NCBI GenBank assembly: GCA_030068075.1
Contig: CM057843.1
Location: 43,655,832-43,719,831, forward strand
Source of the DNA: Paguma larvata
Lineage: Eukaryota; Chordata; Mammalia; Carnivora; Viverridae
DNA length: 64,000 nt
Direction of reading: 5' to 3'
Position numbers and translations under genes: made by a program. Within the stretch, counting starts at the first letter, position 1; the number at the start of each line of letters is the position of its first letter. This document shows, piece after piece, positions 35,377 through 51,333 of the stretch. The notes under the pieces are model-generated. The model was not told the DNA's origin and did no database searches. It was given only the letters and a program-made list of their open reading frames with translations.

Positions 35377-35598
35377 GGGCGCCTGGGTAGCACAAGTCAG
35401 TTAAGCGTCCGACTTCGGCTCAGGTCATGATCTCACGGTTGGTGCGTTTGAGCCCCAAATTGGGCTCTCTGCTGTCAGCACAGAGCCTGTTTCAGATCCT
35501 CTGTCCCCCTCTCTACCTCTCCCTGCTTCTTCTCTCTCTCTTACTCTCTCTCTCTCACACACACACACAAAATAAATAAATAAACTTAAAACAAAATG
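35377..35598 (+). mobile_element. CAN-SINE, + strand, downstream of KRT20
   Basis: GGGCGCCTGGGTAGCACAAG head, CGTCCGACTTCGGCTCAGGT, CT-rich then CACACACA, AAATAAATAAATAAAC tail. Flanks AACTCATCTCAGC / GACTCAACTCAGC are an imperfect duplication. Confidence 0.93.
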
Positions 35599-35699
35599 AC
35601 TCAACTCAGCTCTTCGAATAATTTGAGAGTCAGACTGTAATCTCAAATGCTGAGCTGAAGAAGAATGAAGTACATCAGGCTTGAAATGGGACTAGATTA

Positions 35700-35868
35700 G
35701 GGGCACAGCTGAATATCAGACTCTTGATTTCAGCTAATGTCACGACCCCCGGGTCCTAGGATCAAGCACTCGAGCCCTGTGTCAGGCTCTGCGCTGAACC
35801 TAGAGCCTGCTTAAGACTCTCTCGTTCTCTATCTTCCTCTCTCCCTCTATCCCTCTCCTCCACTTGTG

Positions 35869-35909
<41 letters not shown>

Positions 35910-35940
35910 AAATAAAAAACAAACAAAAAAACTTTAAAGA
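35700..35940 (+). mobile_element. Diverged CAN-SINE, + strand
   Basis: GGGGCACAGCTGAATATCAG in place of a normal head, then CTCTTGATTTCAGCTAATGT and GTGTCAGGCTCTGCGCTGAA, a long (CT)n and an AAATAAAAAAC tail. Older copy. Confidence 0.85.
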
Positions 35941-36074
35941 AAGATATGGGAATAGATTAAACACCAAATTAGTGAAAATCTTCTCAAGGCAGAATTTTTC
36001 TCCTTTAGACAATAAACTGCATAAATCATCAGGTGTTCTCTTTCTTTATGGGGTGAATGTATGTTATGAAATAT

Positions 36075-36550
36075 TTCTATTTTTTAATAACAGCCTTAAT
36101 GAGACAAGATTCATATACCATAAAATTCATCCTTACGAAGTGCACAATTCTGCGGTCTTCAGGATGTTTACAGGATTGTGCAACCATCACCACTGTCTAG
36201 TTTTAGGACATTTTCATCACTCAGAAAAGAAACCCCAGGAGTGTCCGGGTGGCATAGTTCATTAAGCGTCCGACTCTGGATTTGGGCTTAAGTCATGATC
36301 TCGGGGTCATGGGATCAAGTCCTTCAGCACAGAGCCTGCTTTGGATTCTCTCTCTCCCTCTCTCTCTCTACCCATCCCTCGCGCTCTCTCAAAATAAATA
36401 AACATTACACAAAAGAAAAGAAACTGCGATAGGAGTCACCCCCCACCTTCTCTTTCCCCCAGCCCTGGCAACCACTAATCCATGTCTTCTCTCTACGGAT
36501 TTGCCTACTCTGGACATTTCAAATAAATGGAATCATACAATTTGTTCTTT
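36075..36550 (-). mobile_element. Old L1 fragment, antisense, interrupted by a SINE
   Basis: ATACCATAAAATTCATCCTT, TTGTGCAACCATCACCACTG, then after the SINE CCTGGCAACCACTAATCCAT, GGATTTGCCTACTCTGGACA and AAATGGAATCATACAATTTG is the antisense of a widespread old L1 3' region. Confidence 0.72.
36238..36415 (+). mobile_element. Truncated/diverged CAN-SINE inside L1
   Basis: GGAGTGTCCGGGTGGCATAG head, AAGCGTCCGACTCTGGATTT, an internal deletion of the GTGCTGACAGC region, and AAATAAATAAACATT tail. AAAAGAAAC flanks both ends. Confidence 0.88.
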
Positions 36551-36785
36551 TGAACAGAAATGTTTGTAGCAGCATTATTCATAAACCCCAAAGCAGAAAC
36601 AACTCAAGTGTCCATTGACTGATCGATGGATAAAAAAAATGCAGTAGGTCCATACAGCAGAATATTATTTGCCAACTGATACACAGTGCAAAGAGAGGAA
36701 CCTTGAAAACATTATGCTTTCTGGGGAAGTCAGACCCAAAAAGACACATACTGTATTCTCACCCATTTTGCATTTCGGTAAGCTG
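36551..36785 (+). mobile_element. L1 3' fragment, sense
   Basis: TAGCAGCATTATTCATAAAC, GTGTCCATTGACTGATCGAT and GCAGAATATTATTTGCCAAC is the L1 ORF2-end region in sense orientation, directly abutting the antisense fragment. Confidence 0.65.
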
Positions 36786-36949
36786 TAACGGCCTTGCAAA
36801 TGTTCACAGAAAAAAATCATTTTGCCCTCTCTCAACGTATTCTAGTAAATGAATAGCTTGGACTTAAATTTTGATACATAAGTTTGTAAGTAAATAAGAT
36901 TCTGTGTGATTATATTGAAAATAATAATGTGATTTGCTTACAGATAATA

Positions 36950-37270
36950 GTATTTACCATTTATTGAGCACTTACTATGAGCTAAGCAGCAGCATTAGCT
37001 GCAGCATTTTATATGCATTTCTCACGTAATCTTCCCACTGACCCGATGAAGTAGAAGCTATTAGGTTGAATCATATGATCTTGCCAATACGTGATCAATT
37101 TTTACCTTTAAAAAATAGCAGTTTCATATGGGTTGATGTTATTCTATTATCCCCATTTTATGAATGAGGATTACTTATGAAGACATGAAACAAGTCCCCT
37201 CCCAAGTCCTCCTCACAGTTACCAATCATGGAGCAAGACTGAACCTCAGGACTGTTTGCCTCAAGTCATG
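36950..37270 (-). mobile_element. MIR SINE remnant
   Basis: CCATTTATTGAGCACTTACT, ATGCATTTCTCACGTAATCT, TCCCCATTTTATGAATGAGG. Antisense MIR with an insertion of unique-looking sequence in the middle. Confidence 0.6.
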
Positions 37271-38365
37271 ATACCCTTCTAAGCAATTAATTACACATCA
37301 GTGAATTCTTTTTCTCCTACGAAAACACATTCCATAATAGTCTGTAACTTTGACATGCAAATACAAGGGACTGGGTCTGATCAGTAAAAACCCCACAGGA
37401 GGTGGGGTTGAAATTCACTAGGCATGGCCATGGTCAATATGACAATTATTGCCTATTGCCCTAGGCAATAAGGATACTTTGTTCAAAAGTTAGGATTACC
37501 AGTAACTGAATTTCCTACCATAAAAATGAAAACTAACCCTTGCCTTTGGGTCAGTCTCTAGTTTCTTCCAAGTAATCTTTCAAAGAAAGTAGTGAAACCA
37601 TACGTACATATGGAACCAGATGGTTCTACCTCTGGTTCTACCAGCAGCTACTGTGTGAAAGTGAAGTGTTCGTCTATGTATCTATACTTCTACCAGCTAG
37701 GACACAGGACAGCATGATCCTATTTCTGACAGGCACACGGATCCAGAGAAGATCCGTAGTCCCTAAATATGGGTCTCCTTATCACAAATTGGAATTTCAC
37801 GACTTCATAAGAAACCATCAGTGCCGAAGTAGTCCCATCACACTCCGAGAGAAGCTAGGGTGGGGAGAACTTCTTTTTCTGGACTTGGGGAATTACACCT
37901 ACTAAGAGCCTTAGAACATCGAGAAAGAATGACATGGAATGATATAAAATCAAAACATGACCAGCGGACACTCCCTGTCCCAGTGGACTCACCCTTACTA
38001 ACTTGGGGGCAGTCTCAAATAACAATTCCAACTTAAAGTATTAGCTAGTACTTTCCATTTTTTCATTTCCCTTCAAATATTTTTCTCTCCCCTAGACTCA
38101 CTTCCAAGATTCGCTTCCCAGGAAAGGCAAGATACCAAGGCTCCTTCTCCTCTCTCGTACCCATGCAATCCTCTCTACCTCTGAGAAACACTGAGGTCTG
38201 GAGTCCAGAACTCCTTCTCGAGCATGACCACCAGGGCCTTTTTCATCTTCATCTCTAAAACATAGCATCCAATGCCAGTAACCCAGGATTCTTTGACTCA
38301 CTCACAGGATCTTCAGATGTTATTCACAGCGAAAGTGAAAGGTGGTAGAGATCAAGTGATCAGTG
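37271..38365. other. KRT20-KRT12 spacer, no gene recognised
   Basis: Unique-looking sequence between the two keratins. Short open frames at 37666-37905 and 38098-38301 have no recognisable content. Confidence 0.4.
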
Positions 38366-38500
38366 GCTTGCAGAAAGCGGAAGGTCTGTCTTTAATGGAA
38401 AGATCTCAGGGGGAATCCTGTCATCAAACAGCAGGGAACTGACCAATCAGACACGAGAAGATGAGCATATGTTACACTTAATAAAAATGGAAAGCTTTAC
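38366..38500 (+). repeat. Segment weakly similar to one at 50309-50440
   Basis: Shares TTGCAGAAxGxGxxAGGTCTG, TCTGTCTTTAA and ATCAGACAxxxGAAGAxxAGCATAT with the downstream region. I estimate 60-65% identity over about 120 bp. Either an old repeat or paralogous flanking DNA of duplicated keratins. Confidence 0.45.
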
Positions 38501-39013
38501 AAATGTCATGTAAATAATCGTCTTTATCTTGAGTATCTCCTAAACTCTACAGAAGGGGAGGTCATGGTTCTTCTGAGCTACTCCCCCATTCTTGTCATTT
38601 TCCTGAGCCTCAGCTTTGCCACCAAAGCCCAAGATTGTTTCTGTTTGCTATACTCCCACCCTCGTGTATCTTTACAGCTGTCAGAGAAAACTGTTTTCAC
38701 TTCAAAAACTCAAAGGCACAGGCTGGATTATATAACTCAGCCCTCCCTCCCCAAAAAAACAGCCACTGAAAAAGAAATGTCTCTCTTTCCAACTTCTGAA
38801 GTTGCTCCCCATTCATAATTGGATTCAGAATGGATCTTGGTCCAATCATACCAGCAAATTAGAGTAAAGTCACTCTTGAATGAAATGAATTTTAAGTGAC
38901 ACATATTCAAACATATAAGGATGGAGTTCTTTCAAGTGAAATAACTCCAGGAGTACAAGGATAAAGCTTAGCCAAACACTAAGCTAAGACTCAGGATTAA
39001 AAATGAATTAGAT

Positions 39014-39220
39014 GGGGCGCCTGGGTAGCTCAGTTGGTTAGGCCTCTGACTCTTGATTTTAGCTCAGGTCATGATCTCACAGTTCATGAGATCAAGCCCC
39101 ACGCCAGGCTCTGGGCTGACAGTGCAGAGCCTGCTTGGGATTCTGACTCCCTCATCTCTGCCCCTCCCCACACATGTGCATGTTTTCTCTCTCTCTCTCT
39201 CTATCAAAACTAAATAAATA
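39014..39220 (+). mobile_element. CAN-SINE with perfect target duplication
   Basis: GGGGCGCCTGGGTAGCTCAG head, shortened C/T stretch, AAATAAATA tail. Flanked by AAAATGAATTAGAT at 39000-39013 and 39221-39234. Confidence 0.96.
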
Positions 39221-39889
39221 AAAATGAATTAGATATAGTCCTTCCCTGAGAGGCTTACAGTCTAGGAAAATATATACCATGTATAGAAACATGAAGGGAT
39301 AATGAGTAAACATAATGTATAGATACTTGAGCAAAATTATTTTAAATTTATATATAGGCATTACAGGTAGAAAGTATCCATGTCAGCACAAAACCGGCTC
39401 CAAGTCCAAGAATTCAAGTTAATCATATTCTCATATCACCTAATGATATCACTAAGTTACAAGTCTGCATTTGGCACATTCCCTCCGGTCTGTAAGCAAG
39501 TAATAGCCTGTTTTCGTATCTATGGAGATCGCAATGGACTCACCCTTGGTGGGGGTGGGGGGGGGAACTGCTTGTAACTAATAATTAATGACCATAACAT
39601 CAAATTCCTGCGCAGGAAGCGCAAGTTGAACTAGTACTTTATGTGACCTCAGACAACGCAGTTACATGCCGAAAGTATAACTAAAACTACATTTGTCCAT
39701 GCGTTTGCAGGATTTCATGTGTGGTGTCATTCTCTGGGTCTCAGCCTACACACTGAGAAATTAAATTCAAGGAGAAAGCTTTTCTGAAAAGGAAAGAGCG
39801 AAAGCTCCTGGTTGATGTGCAGGGCAGAAACCCAGTGACCCTCTGTCCTTTCTGTTTTCACCGTAAGCAGCAGGGTAATGTTGTCTATA

Positions 39890-40085
39890 AAACGCACTGC
39901 AACCTGAATCCTGCCTTTGCCACCCCTGGCTGTGTGGCCTTGAATAAGTCGCTTCACATGGTGACCGTTAGATTGCTCATTTGTGAAACAGGACAAAAGT
40001 ATTCAACTGAAGAGGTTGCCACAAAGGTTGAAAATCATGCCTGCCGTTCACCTGGCCCACTGTCTAGAACGTAGTCAGCACACTA
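39890..40085 (+). mobile_element. MIR SINE remnant
   Basis: Sense MIR: GAATCCTGCCTTTGCCACCC, GCTGTGTGGCCTTGAATAAG, TGCTCATTTGTGAAACAGGA and a TAGAACGTAGTCAGCACACT-like 3' part. Confidence 0.72.
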
Positions 40086-40410
40086 TCAACGGTTCAAGCA
40101 AAGACAAGCTCAGACACAATGCGTGTAATATAGATTAAAGGAATCCTTGGTAAAAATCTCCATAGGAGGCTGAGGCCCCTGGTTATTTCCACTTGCACGT
40201 TTCTGTTCTCTCAGGAAATGAAACAAATGGATTATGGCCTCTCTCACCAAGCGGAGTCTGCATTTGATCGCTGCCTCTCTTCTTTATTGATTGTGAGTGA
40301 AATATGTAGTTTCTGCAAATATCTTGCTTAAGATCCCTTTATTTGGAAATCCCACCAGCTTGCTCTCTGTGATGTGTATAGGTTGGGGGAAAATATGTCC
40401 CTTCACATGT

Positions 40411-40580
40411 CAGCTCAGGTCATGATCTCATGGTTCTTTGGTTGGAACCCTGCCTCAGGCTCTGTGCTTACAGCTCAGAGCCTGGAGCCGGCTTCTGATT
40501 CTGTGTCTCCCTCTCTGCCCCTCCCCTGCTCATGCTCTGTCTCTCACTCTCTCAAAAATAAATAAACATCGAAGAAAAAA
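40411..40580 (+). mobile_element. 5'-truncated CAN-SINE
   Basis: Starts within the body at CAGCTCAGGTCATGATCTCA, lacking the tRNA A-box head, and runs through the CT-rich part to AAATAAATAAACATCG. Confidence 0.92.
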
Positions 40581-40963
40581 AGACTACTCACAGGGTAAAG
40601 AACCTCACTTTCTGGGAAGCTAGAGTCAAGGCAGATAACATCTGGATTTTGGGGGGACAGGGATTGAGGGTACAAGCACTGAGATTTTAATATACAAAAA
40701 AATCAGTTGTATTTTGATACATTAGCAACGTTGGAGGTAGAGCAGTGAAAAATCAGACAGTGAAATCAGGCTCCTGATTTCATAGAGTTTACTAACAAGG
40801 TAATTCCCATGTAAAGGGAAAGCTGTTGAGAATACTATAATATTCTACTCAAAAAAAAAAAAAACATTTTTCTATGTTCAAAAGGTCCCCTTTCTGAATC
40901 AGGAAAAAAGAACCCATGCAACATCCTAATCCTAATCTGATGATTTAAAAGCCTTCTGAATTC

Positions 40964-41184
40964 AGGGGTACCTGGGTGGCTCAGTTGGTTAAGCATCTGA
41001 CTTTGGCTCAGGTCACAATCTCACGGTTTGTGGTTCGAGCCCCGCATCGGGCTCTGTGCTAACGCTCAGGGCCTGAAGCCTGCTTCAAATTCTGTGTCTC
41101 CCTCTCTCTTTGCCCCTTGCTTACTCACACTCTTCTCTCTTTTCTTTCTCTCTCAAAAATTAATAAACAAAAAAAAATTTTTTT
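40964..41184 (+). mobile_element. CAN-SINE, + strand, first of an adjacent pair
   Basis: GGGGTACCTGGGTGGCTCAG head, GGTTCGAGCCCCGCATCGGG, tail AAATTAATAAAC then an A/T run that leads into the next copy's target site. Confidence 0.93.
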
Positions 41185-41195
41185 AAATCCTTGAG

Positions 41196-41429
41196 GGGGT
41201 CCCTGGGTGGCTCAGTCAGTTAAGCATCCAACTTCGGCTCAGGTCATGATCTCACGGTTCGTGAGTTCGAGCCCCGCATCGGGCTCTGTGCTGACAGCTC
41301 AGAGGCTGGAGCCTGTTTCAGATTCTGTGTCTCCCTCTCTCTCTGCCCCTACCCCGCTCATGATCTGTCTTTGTCTCTCAAAAATAAATAAATAAACATT
41401 AAAAAAAATTTTTTTTAATATATAAAAAT
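41196..41429 (+). mobile_element. CAN-SINE with target duplication, second of the pair
   Basis: GGGGTCCCTGGGTGGCTCAG head and CpG-rich body. Flanked by AAATCCTTGAG at 41185-41195 and 41430-41440. It landed just behind the tail of the previous SINE and 520 bp upstream of the KRT12 TATA box. Confidence 0.95.
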
Positions 41430-41440
41430 AAATCCTTGAG

Positions 41441-41952
41441 AATTCAAATTCCCGTATCAATCCGGAAAACGAATTTATTCCCCTACCTCTCACCAGTGTG
41501 TTTCACAACTGCTTCTGAAACTATATTCCACTAGAAGATAGATGAGATCATGCTTGGATGGTTTACATTTAGTTTTCTAAAGGAAACAGGTCAGAAACAT
41601 GAGTGAAGAACTTTAAGAAGCTCAAGGCTGAGGACGACGTACGATTAATTTATCCATTCAACAATCACTCATTGCCTTCCTACTGTGCCAAAGACACCGG
41701 GCAGTGCTGACAATACAAGCAATAGAATACTTTGGAAGAGAAAAATTCCTTGTGACAACCTATCTCCGCTCCACCCAGATTTCTTTTTTGTATAACAAAT
41801 ATATAATGGGCACAATTATTCGATTAGTTCTATACCGACAAGTTTTCAGTATGCATAAATCACGTATTTGTTGAGCTGGTCAAAAAAGGGAGAAGCACAA
41901 TATTTTGAATGAGGAGAGTGAACTTTTCAACTGTAACACCCATTTCATGACC
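41441..41952 (+). promoter_or_regulatory. KRT12 proximal upstream region
   Basis: Repeat-free 0.5 kb between the nearest SINE and the KRT12 TATA box. KRT12 is driven by corneal factors (PAX6 and KLF6 are established regulators), so the proximal control sites are expected here. I did not identify individual sites with confidence. Confidence 0.4.
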
Positions 41953-41959
41953 TATAAAA
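41953..41959 (+). promoter_or_regulatory. KRT12 TATA box
   Basis: TATAAAA in CCTATAAAAGGCC, 90 bp upstream of the proposed start codon at 42043. Transcription is expected to begin near 41984. Confidence 0.87.
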
Positions 41960-42042
41960 GGCCAACCTTTCTGCCTTGCTGACACTGCTTTCTCTCAGGT
42001 TGTAGCCCCCTTCCCCGGGCTGTGGATCTCTCTAGCAACACC

Positions 42043-47131
<5,089 letters not shown>

Positions 47132-47373
47132 AATTTCACAAGGTCTGCCCCATGCTTGGTTCCTTAGGAACAGTAACTTTACAAGCAGAAATTATCCCTT
47201 TCAGAGTAAGATACTATATTAGTCCAATTCTACTTTTGTCTGTTTCACTTCCCTTGGATTCCCTATTCACTTTGAGTCCTTTTCGCTCTTCAGTTACAAA
47301 TCAGTATGGCCGCACTGGTCTTTATAACAAACCAAAATTGCCTAACATCTTTCTGGACCTGGAGTAGTCTTTT

Positions 47374-47379
47374 AATAAA
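47374..47379 (+). terminator. KRT12 polyadenylation signal
   Basis: AATAAA in TTTAATAAACTTTC, 243 nt past the stop codon and followed by TTCTTCTGGTGACTGG. The 3' UTR is thus about 260 nt. Confidence 0.85.
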
Positions 47380-47608
47380 CTTTCTTCTGGTGACTGGGAA
47401 CATGTGTGAATCACAAGATTCTGATCAAGTAGTATGGTTTTAATGAATAAGAGATGAATGGTAATAATGCGAAGTGTGTACCTTCTCGATTCCCACAATA
47501 GTGTCAAGAGCATACAGAGAGGTTTGTAAAATACTAATAGTAAAGTAGATAAACACGGAGATGAAGAAGTCCAGGTTGGAGGTTAAGTTAAGAGGATTCT
47601 TTTACAGA

Positions 47609-47798
47609 GGCGCCTGGGTGGCTCATTCAGTTAAGCATCTGACTTCAGCTCAGATCATGATCTCACAGTTCGTGGGTTTGAGCCCCATATCAGGCTCTGT
47701 GCTGACAGTGCAGAGTCTGCTTGGGATTCTCTCTCTCGGTCTCTCTCAGCCCCTCCCCCACTTGTGCTTTCACTCTCTAAATAAATAAATAAATAAAT
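47609..47798 (+). mobile_element. CAN-SINE, first of a head-to-tail pair
   Basis: GGCGCCTGGGTGGCTCATTC head, short C/T region, (AAAT)n tail. The ATTCTTTTACAGAG before it and ATTCCTTTAGAG after it are its duplication. Confidence 0.93.
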
Positions 47799-47810
47799 AT
47801 TCCTTTAGAG

Positions 47811-48017
47811 GGGCACCTGGGTGGCTCAATCGGTTAAGCATACAACTTTGGCTCAGGTCATGATTGACGGTTCATGGGTTCGAGCCCCGCATCGGGCTCT
47901 GCACTGGTGGTGCAGGGCCAGTCTGGGAGTCTCGATTTCTGCACCTCCCCCACTCACATACACCCACATGTGTGTTCTCTCTCGATTTCTCTCAAAATAA
48001 ATAAACTTAAAAAACAA
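47811..48017 (+). mobile_element. CAN-SINE, second of the pair, re-using the same target
   Basis: GGGCACCTGGGTGGCTCAAT head, GGTTCGAGCCCCGCATCGGG, AAATAAATAAAC tail. It is preceded by ATTCCTTTAGAG and followed by ATTCTTTTAGAAG, a third copy of the target sequence. Confidence 0.93.
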
Positions 48018-48682
48018 AGATTCTTTTAGAAGCTCTGTCGTTTTATCGCTTCTGAGCTTTTTGGCTAAGATCAAGTGTAGACGTTCTGTCCTTTTTACAC
48101 CAGTCAATCAAGGTTACAGCAAAATTACATTGTCCATGACGGGGGATAACAGTTGTCCTGTTCATTTTCTAGAACCTTCTTTCATTCAATCAAGAAACAC
48201 TTATGGAACCTTTACAGTGTGTGAGACTGGAGACTCGAAGGTGAATAAGATAAGATCCTTGCCTGGATGAATTCACAATTGAGGGCAGAGATACATCTCT
48301 ACAGGAAATGGTGATACAGAGATATCTGTATCTATCTGGGCAGATAGTTCAAAGGACACATGGAGGAAAAAGTGAATAGCTTGTCAGGGGGCAGCTAATT
48401 GCTTCATACAGAAATCAACCAGGCAGAGAAGGGGAAAAGGAAACCAGGGAAACACATGTGAAAAAACACGAGAGTGTAAACAAACATTGCTTTGTCGTCC
48501 CTTCTCCTATCTGGCGCCATTGAGGCCGAGGGTGGGGTTTCCATTGGGGTGGATCAGACCCATGAGTCAATAACAGATGTCATGTTCTCTGGCAGCAGGT
48601 GGCCAAAGTCTAAGCCTGAGTACACGAAGGTCAATGTGGGTTGCCAAATTCAAAACCCTAAAAGGGAAATAAGAGCAAGACT

Positions 48683-48898
48683 TAATGATTAAGAGTCTGG
48701 GTTCTGAAGCAAGACTGGGTTCAAACCCGGGCTCTGCCACTTCATAGTAAGTAACCTAATCCCTGTGTGCCTTAGTTTCCCCATCTATCATTGAAGTAGG
48801 TGAGTTTTGTGGAGATGAAATGAGGTAACATACATAAAACACTAGGAGCAGTCCATGACACCTAACAAGTACTCAATATTTGCACTCTATTATTATTT
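48683..48898 (+). mobile_element. MIR SINE, well preserved
   Basis: TTAAGAGTCTGGGTTCTGAA, GGTTCAAACCCGGGCTCTGC, CACTTCATAGTAAGTAACC, CTTAGTTTCCCCATCTATCA, GAGGTAACATACATAAAACA. Sense MIR across its tRNA head and core. Confidence 0.88.
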
Positions 48899-49439
48899 AG
48901 TGTATGGAACCAAAATGGGGTGCCGCAACCAGCGGAACTGATGAACAAGGAGTGTCATGGGGAGCAGAAGGGACAGGCAAGAGTCATGCAAGCCTGGAGG
49001 AATTCGAGCTCTGAGTGCACAAACCCACGGAAGGTTATTATGCCATTACAGCCGACCTGCTTCAGCATGCAGCTTTCTGAAGTCACACTTCCTTTTAATA
49101 TTTGCTAGTGGTTCCAAGTGCTTCATTTATCTCCCTATATTATGCACAGCAATTCCACTCTCGGCCTAGCCCTCACCCGCCAGAACATGTCCTGGGAGAG
49201 CTTTACCTTTTAGACCCAAAGAGACGATCAAAGTCTTTTCCTGAACAAGGCCCACAGCCCCCAAGTAATAGATGATGCCCTTTTTCTGGTACATGAAAGT
49301 GGCTGCAAATAGTATTACTCTTTCAAATAACATCTGTTTTCCCTATAACTACATCTGAATTGTGTGAGACTCCAAGGAGAAAGAGTTTTGCACAGGACAA
49401 ACCCAGCGAGTGGTTCCTAGCTACCATCTTAGTTTCTCA

Positions 49440-49625
49440 GCGCTCCTTTCCTTTCAAGCATTTTCTCTTCTGGGCTCCCAGGGACAATACCTCACTTGCC
49501 ATTTTTTCTCAGATTCTTCTTTGTGACCTCTGAATGCTGACCACGTCTTCCTGTCCTCTCTACACTCATTCCCTGGGCGATCTTACCTAATCCTGTGGCT
49601 TTAAAATAACCATCTATAGATTTAT
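49440..49625 (+). mobile_element. L2 LINE fragment
   Basis: CTCTACACTCATTCCCTGGG then CGATCTTACCTAATCCTGTG and GCTTTAAAATAACCATCTAT is the L2 reverse-transcriptase coding region just before the YADD position. Truncated there. Confidence 0.6.
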
Positions 49626-49736
49626 TGCGGTGATCATTTCACAATATACACAAATATTGAAATATTATGTTGTGTATTTGAAACTAATAAATGCTATGTG
49701 TCCATTACACCTCATTAAAAGAATAAAGTAACCTTC
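49626..49736 (+). mobile_element. L1 3'-terminal fragment
   Basis: GCGGTGATCATTTCACAATA, then TTATGTTGTGTATTTGAAAC and CCATTACACCTCATTAAAAG resembles an L1 3' terminus; short and diverged. Confidence 0.5.
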
Positions 49737-49751
49737 TATGCATTGATTACT

Positions 49752-49985
49752 TCTTGTGGCAGCCTCCAAGGTGGCCCCAACGATCCCTACCTCCTGGTAC
49801 TCCTGTCCCTGTGTAGAATCCCTCCAGCAATGAGTAAAGTAGACCTACTGAAGAAGTGATTTCCAAGGTTATTTCCTCCTGAAGAAGTGTGATTTCCAAG
49901 GTTAGGCCACAAAAAGCATTTCACTTCTGGCTGGGTCTCTCTTGGATTGCTCACTCTGGGGGAAGTCAGCTGGCCTTAAAATTAT
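49752..49985 (+). mobile_element. LTR-like interspersed repeat remnant
   Basis: TGTGGCAGCCTCCAAGGTGG, CCCTACCTCCTGGTACTCCT and CTCTGGGGGAAGTCAGCTGG look like the first half of the repeat class at 2040-2605. Family uncertain. A ~20-bp block (GTGATTTCCAAGGTTA) is locally duplicated at 49855 and 49890. Confidence 0.4.
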
Positions 49986-50308
49986 ATTATGGGGTGGGGG
50001 GGGAGCTACCTGAAAAAAATCAGTGATATCACAAATTTTCCCACATAAGCTCCAATGCCTAGGATCTCATCAAACAGTCAAGTCCAAAATCACAGTCCTA
50101 TTCTGGTAATATTTCAGAATATTCTACAGTCTTCAGTTGATAAAGGACGCATTAGGTTTATTATTTAAGCTCACTCTGCCCCATTCTCACTGCTAAGAAG
50201 TGCAATTAGCACAACGTCCTTATCATGAGATTCTAGCCCTCATTCACAAGACCACAAGCCCTAATTCAACACAGACGTAAAAGGTCATTTTGGACTCAGC
50301 AATTAATG

Positions 50309-50440
50309 AATTGCAGAAGTGAGAGGTCTGTCTTTAAAGAAAATAAAGGGAAAATAGCTTACAAGACAAAACCCAAGTAGAAGATCAGACAACAGAAGAC
50401 AAGCATATTGTTCGTGATCATTTTAAAATCTAAAACTTTG
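50309..50440 (+). repeat. Segment weakly similar to one at 38366-38500
   Basis: Downstream partner of the weak pair described at 38366. Shares AGGTCTGTCTTTAA, ATCAGACA and AAGCATAT-type blocks in the same order. Confidence 0.45.
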
Positions 50441-50794
50441 CTAATTAAAATGTTTACTTTTATACGTATTTGTTGTATGTATAGGCTACAGAAAGGTCTA
50501 GAAAATATTGTATATACTAATGTATATTAGTATGTCGTACGTATATATGTATATTGTTACAATGGTTATGTCCTAGAAATTACCAAGGACTTTGAAGACA
50601 ATTGTATTTTTTTTCCTTAGGTACGTTTCTTCACATGCTTAACAAAGAGCATGTATAACTCTGATAATTAGGAAAAACAATAACTTTTAGTTATCCGGAA
50701 CAAATGAGTTTGCAAGTAGGTCACAGAAGGAAGGGAACCATCTAGAAAACAACCCTGCGTTGCCAAAGTAGTTAATTCTTTAGGCTTTATAAGA

Positions 50795-50808
50795 GTGCCA
50801 CCTACTGG
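50795..50808 (-). promoter_or_regulatory. CTCF core motif (minus strand)
   Basis: GTGCCACCTACTGG is the reverse complement of CCAGTAGGTGGCAC, an exact match to the degenerate core CCASYAGRKGGCRS. It lies in non-repeat DNA 3.7 kb past KRT12 and has the same orientation as the motif near 9350. Occupancy is inferred only. Confidence 0.5.
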
Positions 50809-51118
50809 AATCTCAAGAACTGAACTTTTTAAAAAAACTAACCCTGCTTTTCAAGCCACTTGAGGTTATGTTTGATAACAGAAAGTTTACTTTTTATAAA
50901 AGAGAAAGAGAAAGAAAAGACAAAAAGGCAAACTATCAACTTAATAAATGAAAAAATTCTTATTTAAATAACAAGTGGCATTAATTTCCAGCAAGTCCAC
51001 CAGTAAGGAGGCAAGTTGTCTTAAGGCATAAAGAAGAAAGCTAGTAATTATTCAGAGTTTAGACAACCAGACAGACAATATGAACTACTCAAGCTTTTAA
51101 AAATATACTCAAACATCA

Positions 51119-51333
51119 GGGGTGCCTGGGTGGCTCAGTTGGTTAAGTATCTGACTTCAGCTCAGATCACGATCTCATGGTTTGTGGGTTCAAATCCCAT
51201 GTCGGGCTCTGTGCTGACAGCTCAGAGCCTGGAGCCTCCTTTGGATTCTGTGTCTCCTTCTCTCTCTGCCCCTCCCCTGCTCACACTCTGTTTCTCTTCT
51301 CAAAGATAGATAAACGTTAAAAAATTTTTTAAT
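51119..51333 (+). mobile_element. CAN-SINE with long perfect target duplication
   Basis: GGGGTGCCTGGGTGGCTCAG head, AAAGATAGATAAAC tail. A 21-bp perfect duplication at 51098-51118 and 51334-51354 (AAAATATACTCAAACATCA plus TA at its left end) frames it. Confidence 0.96.
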
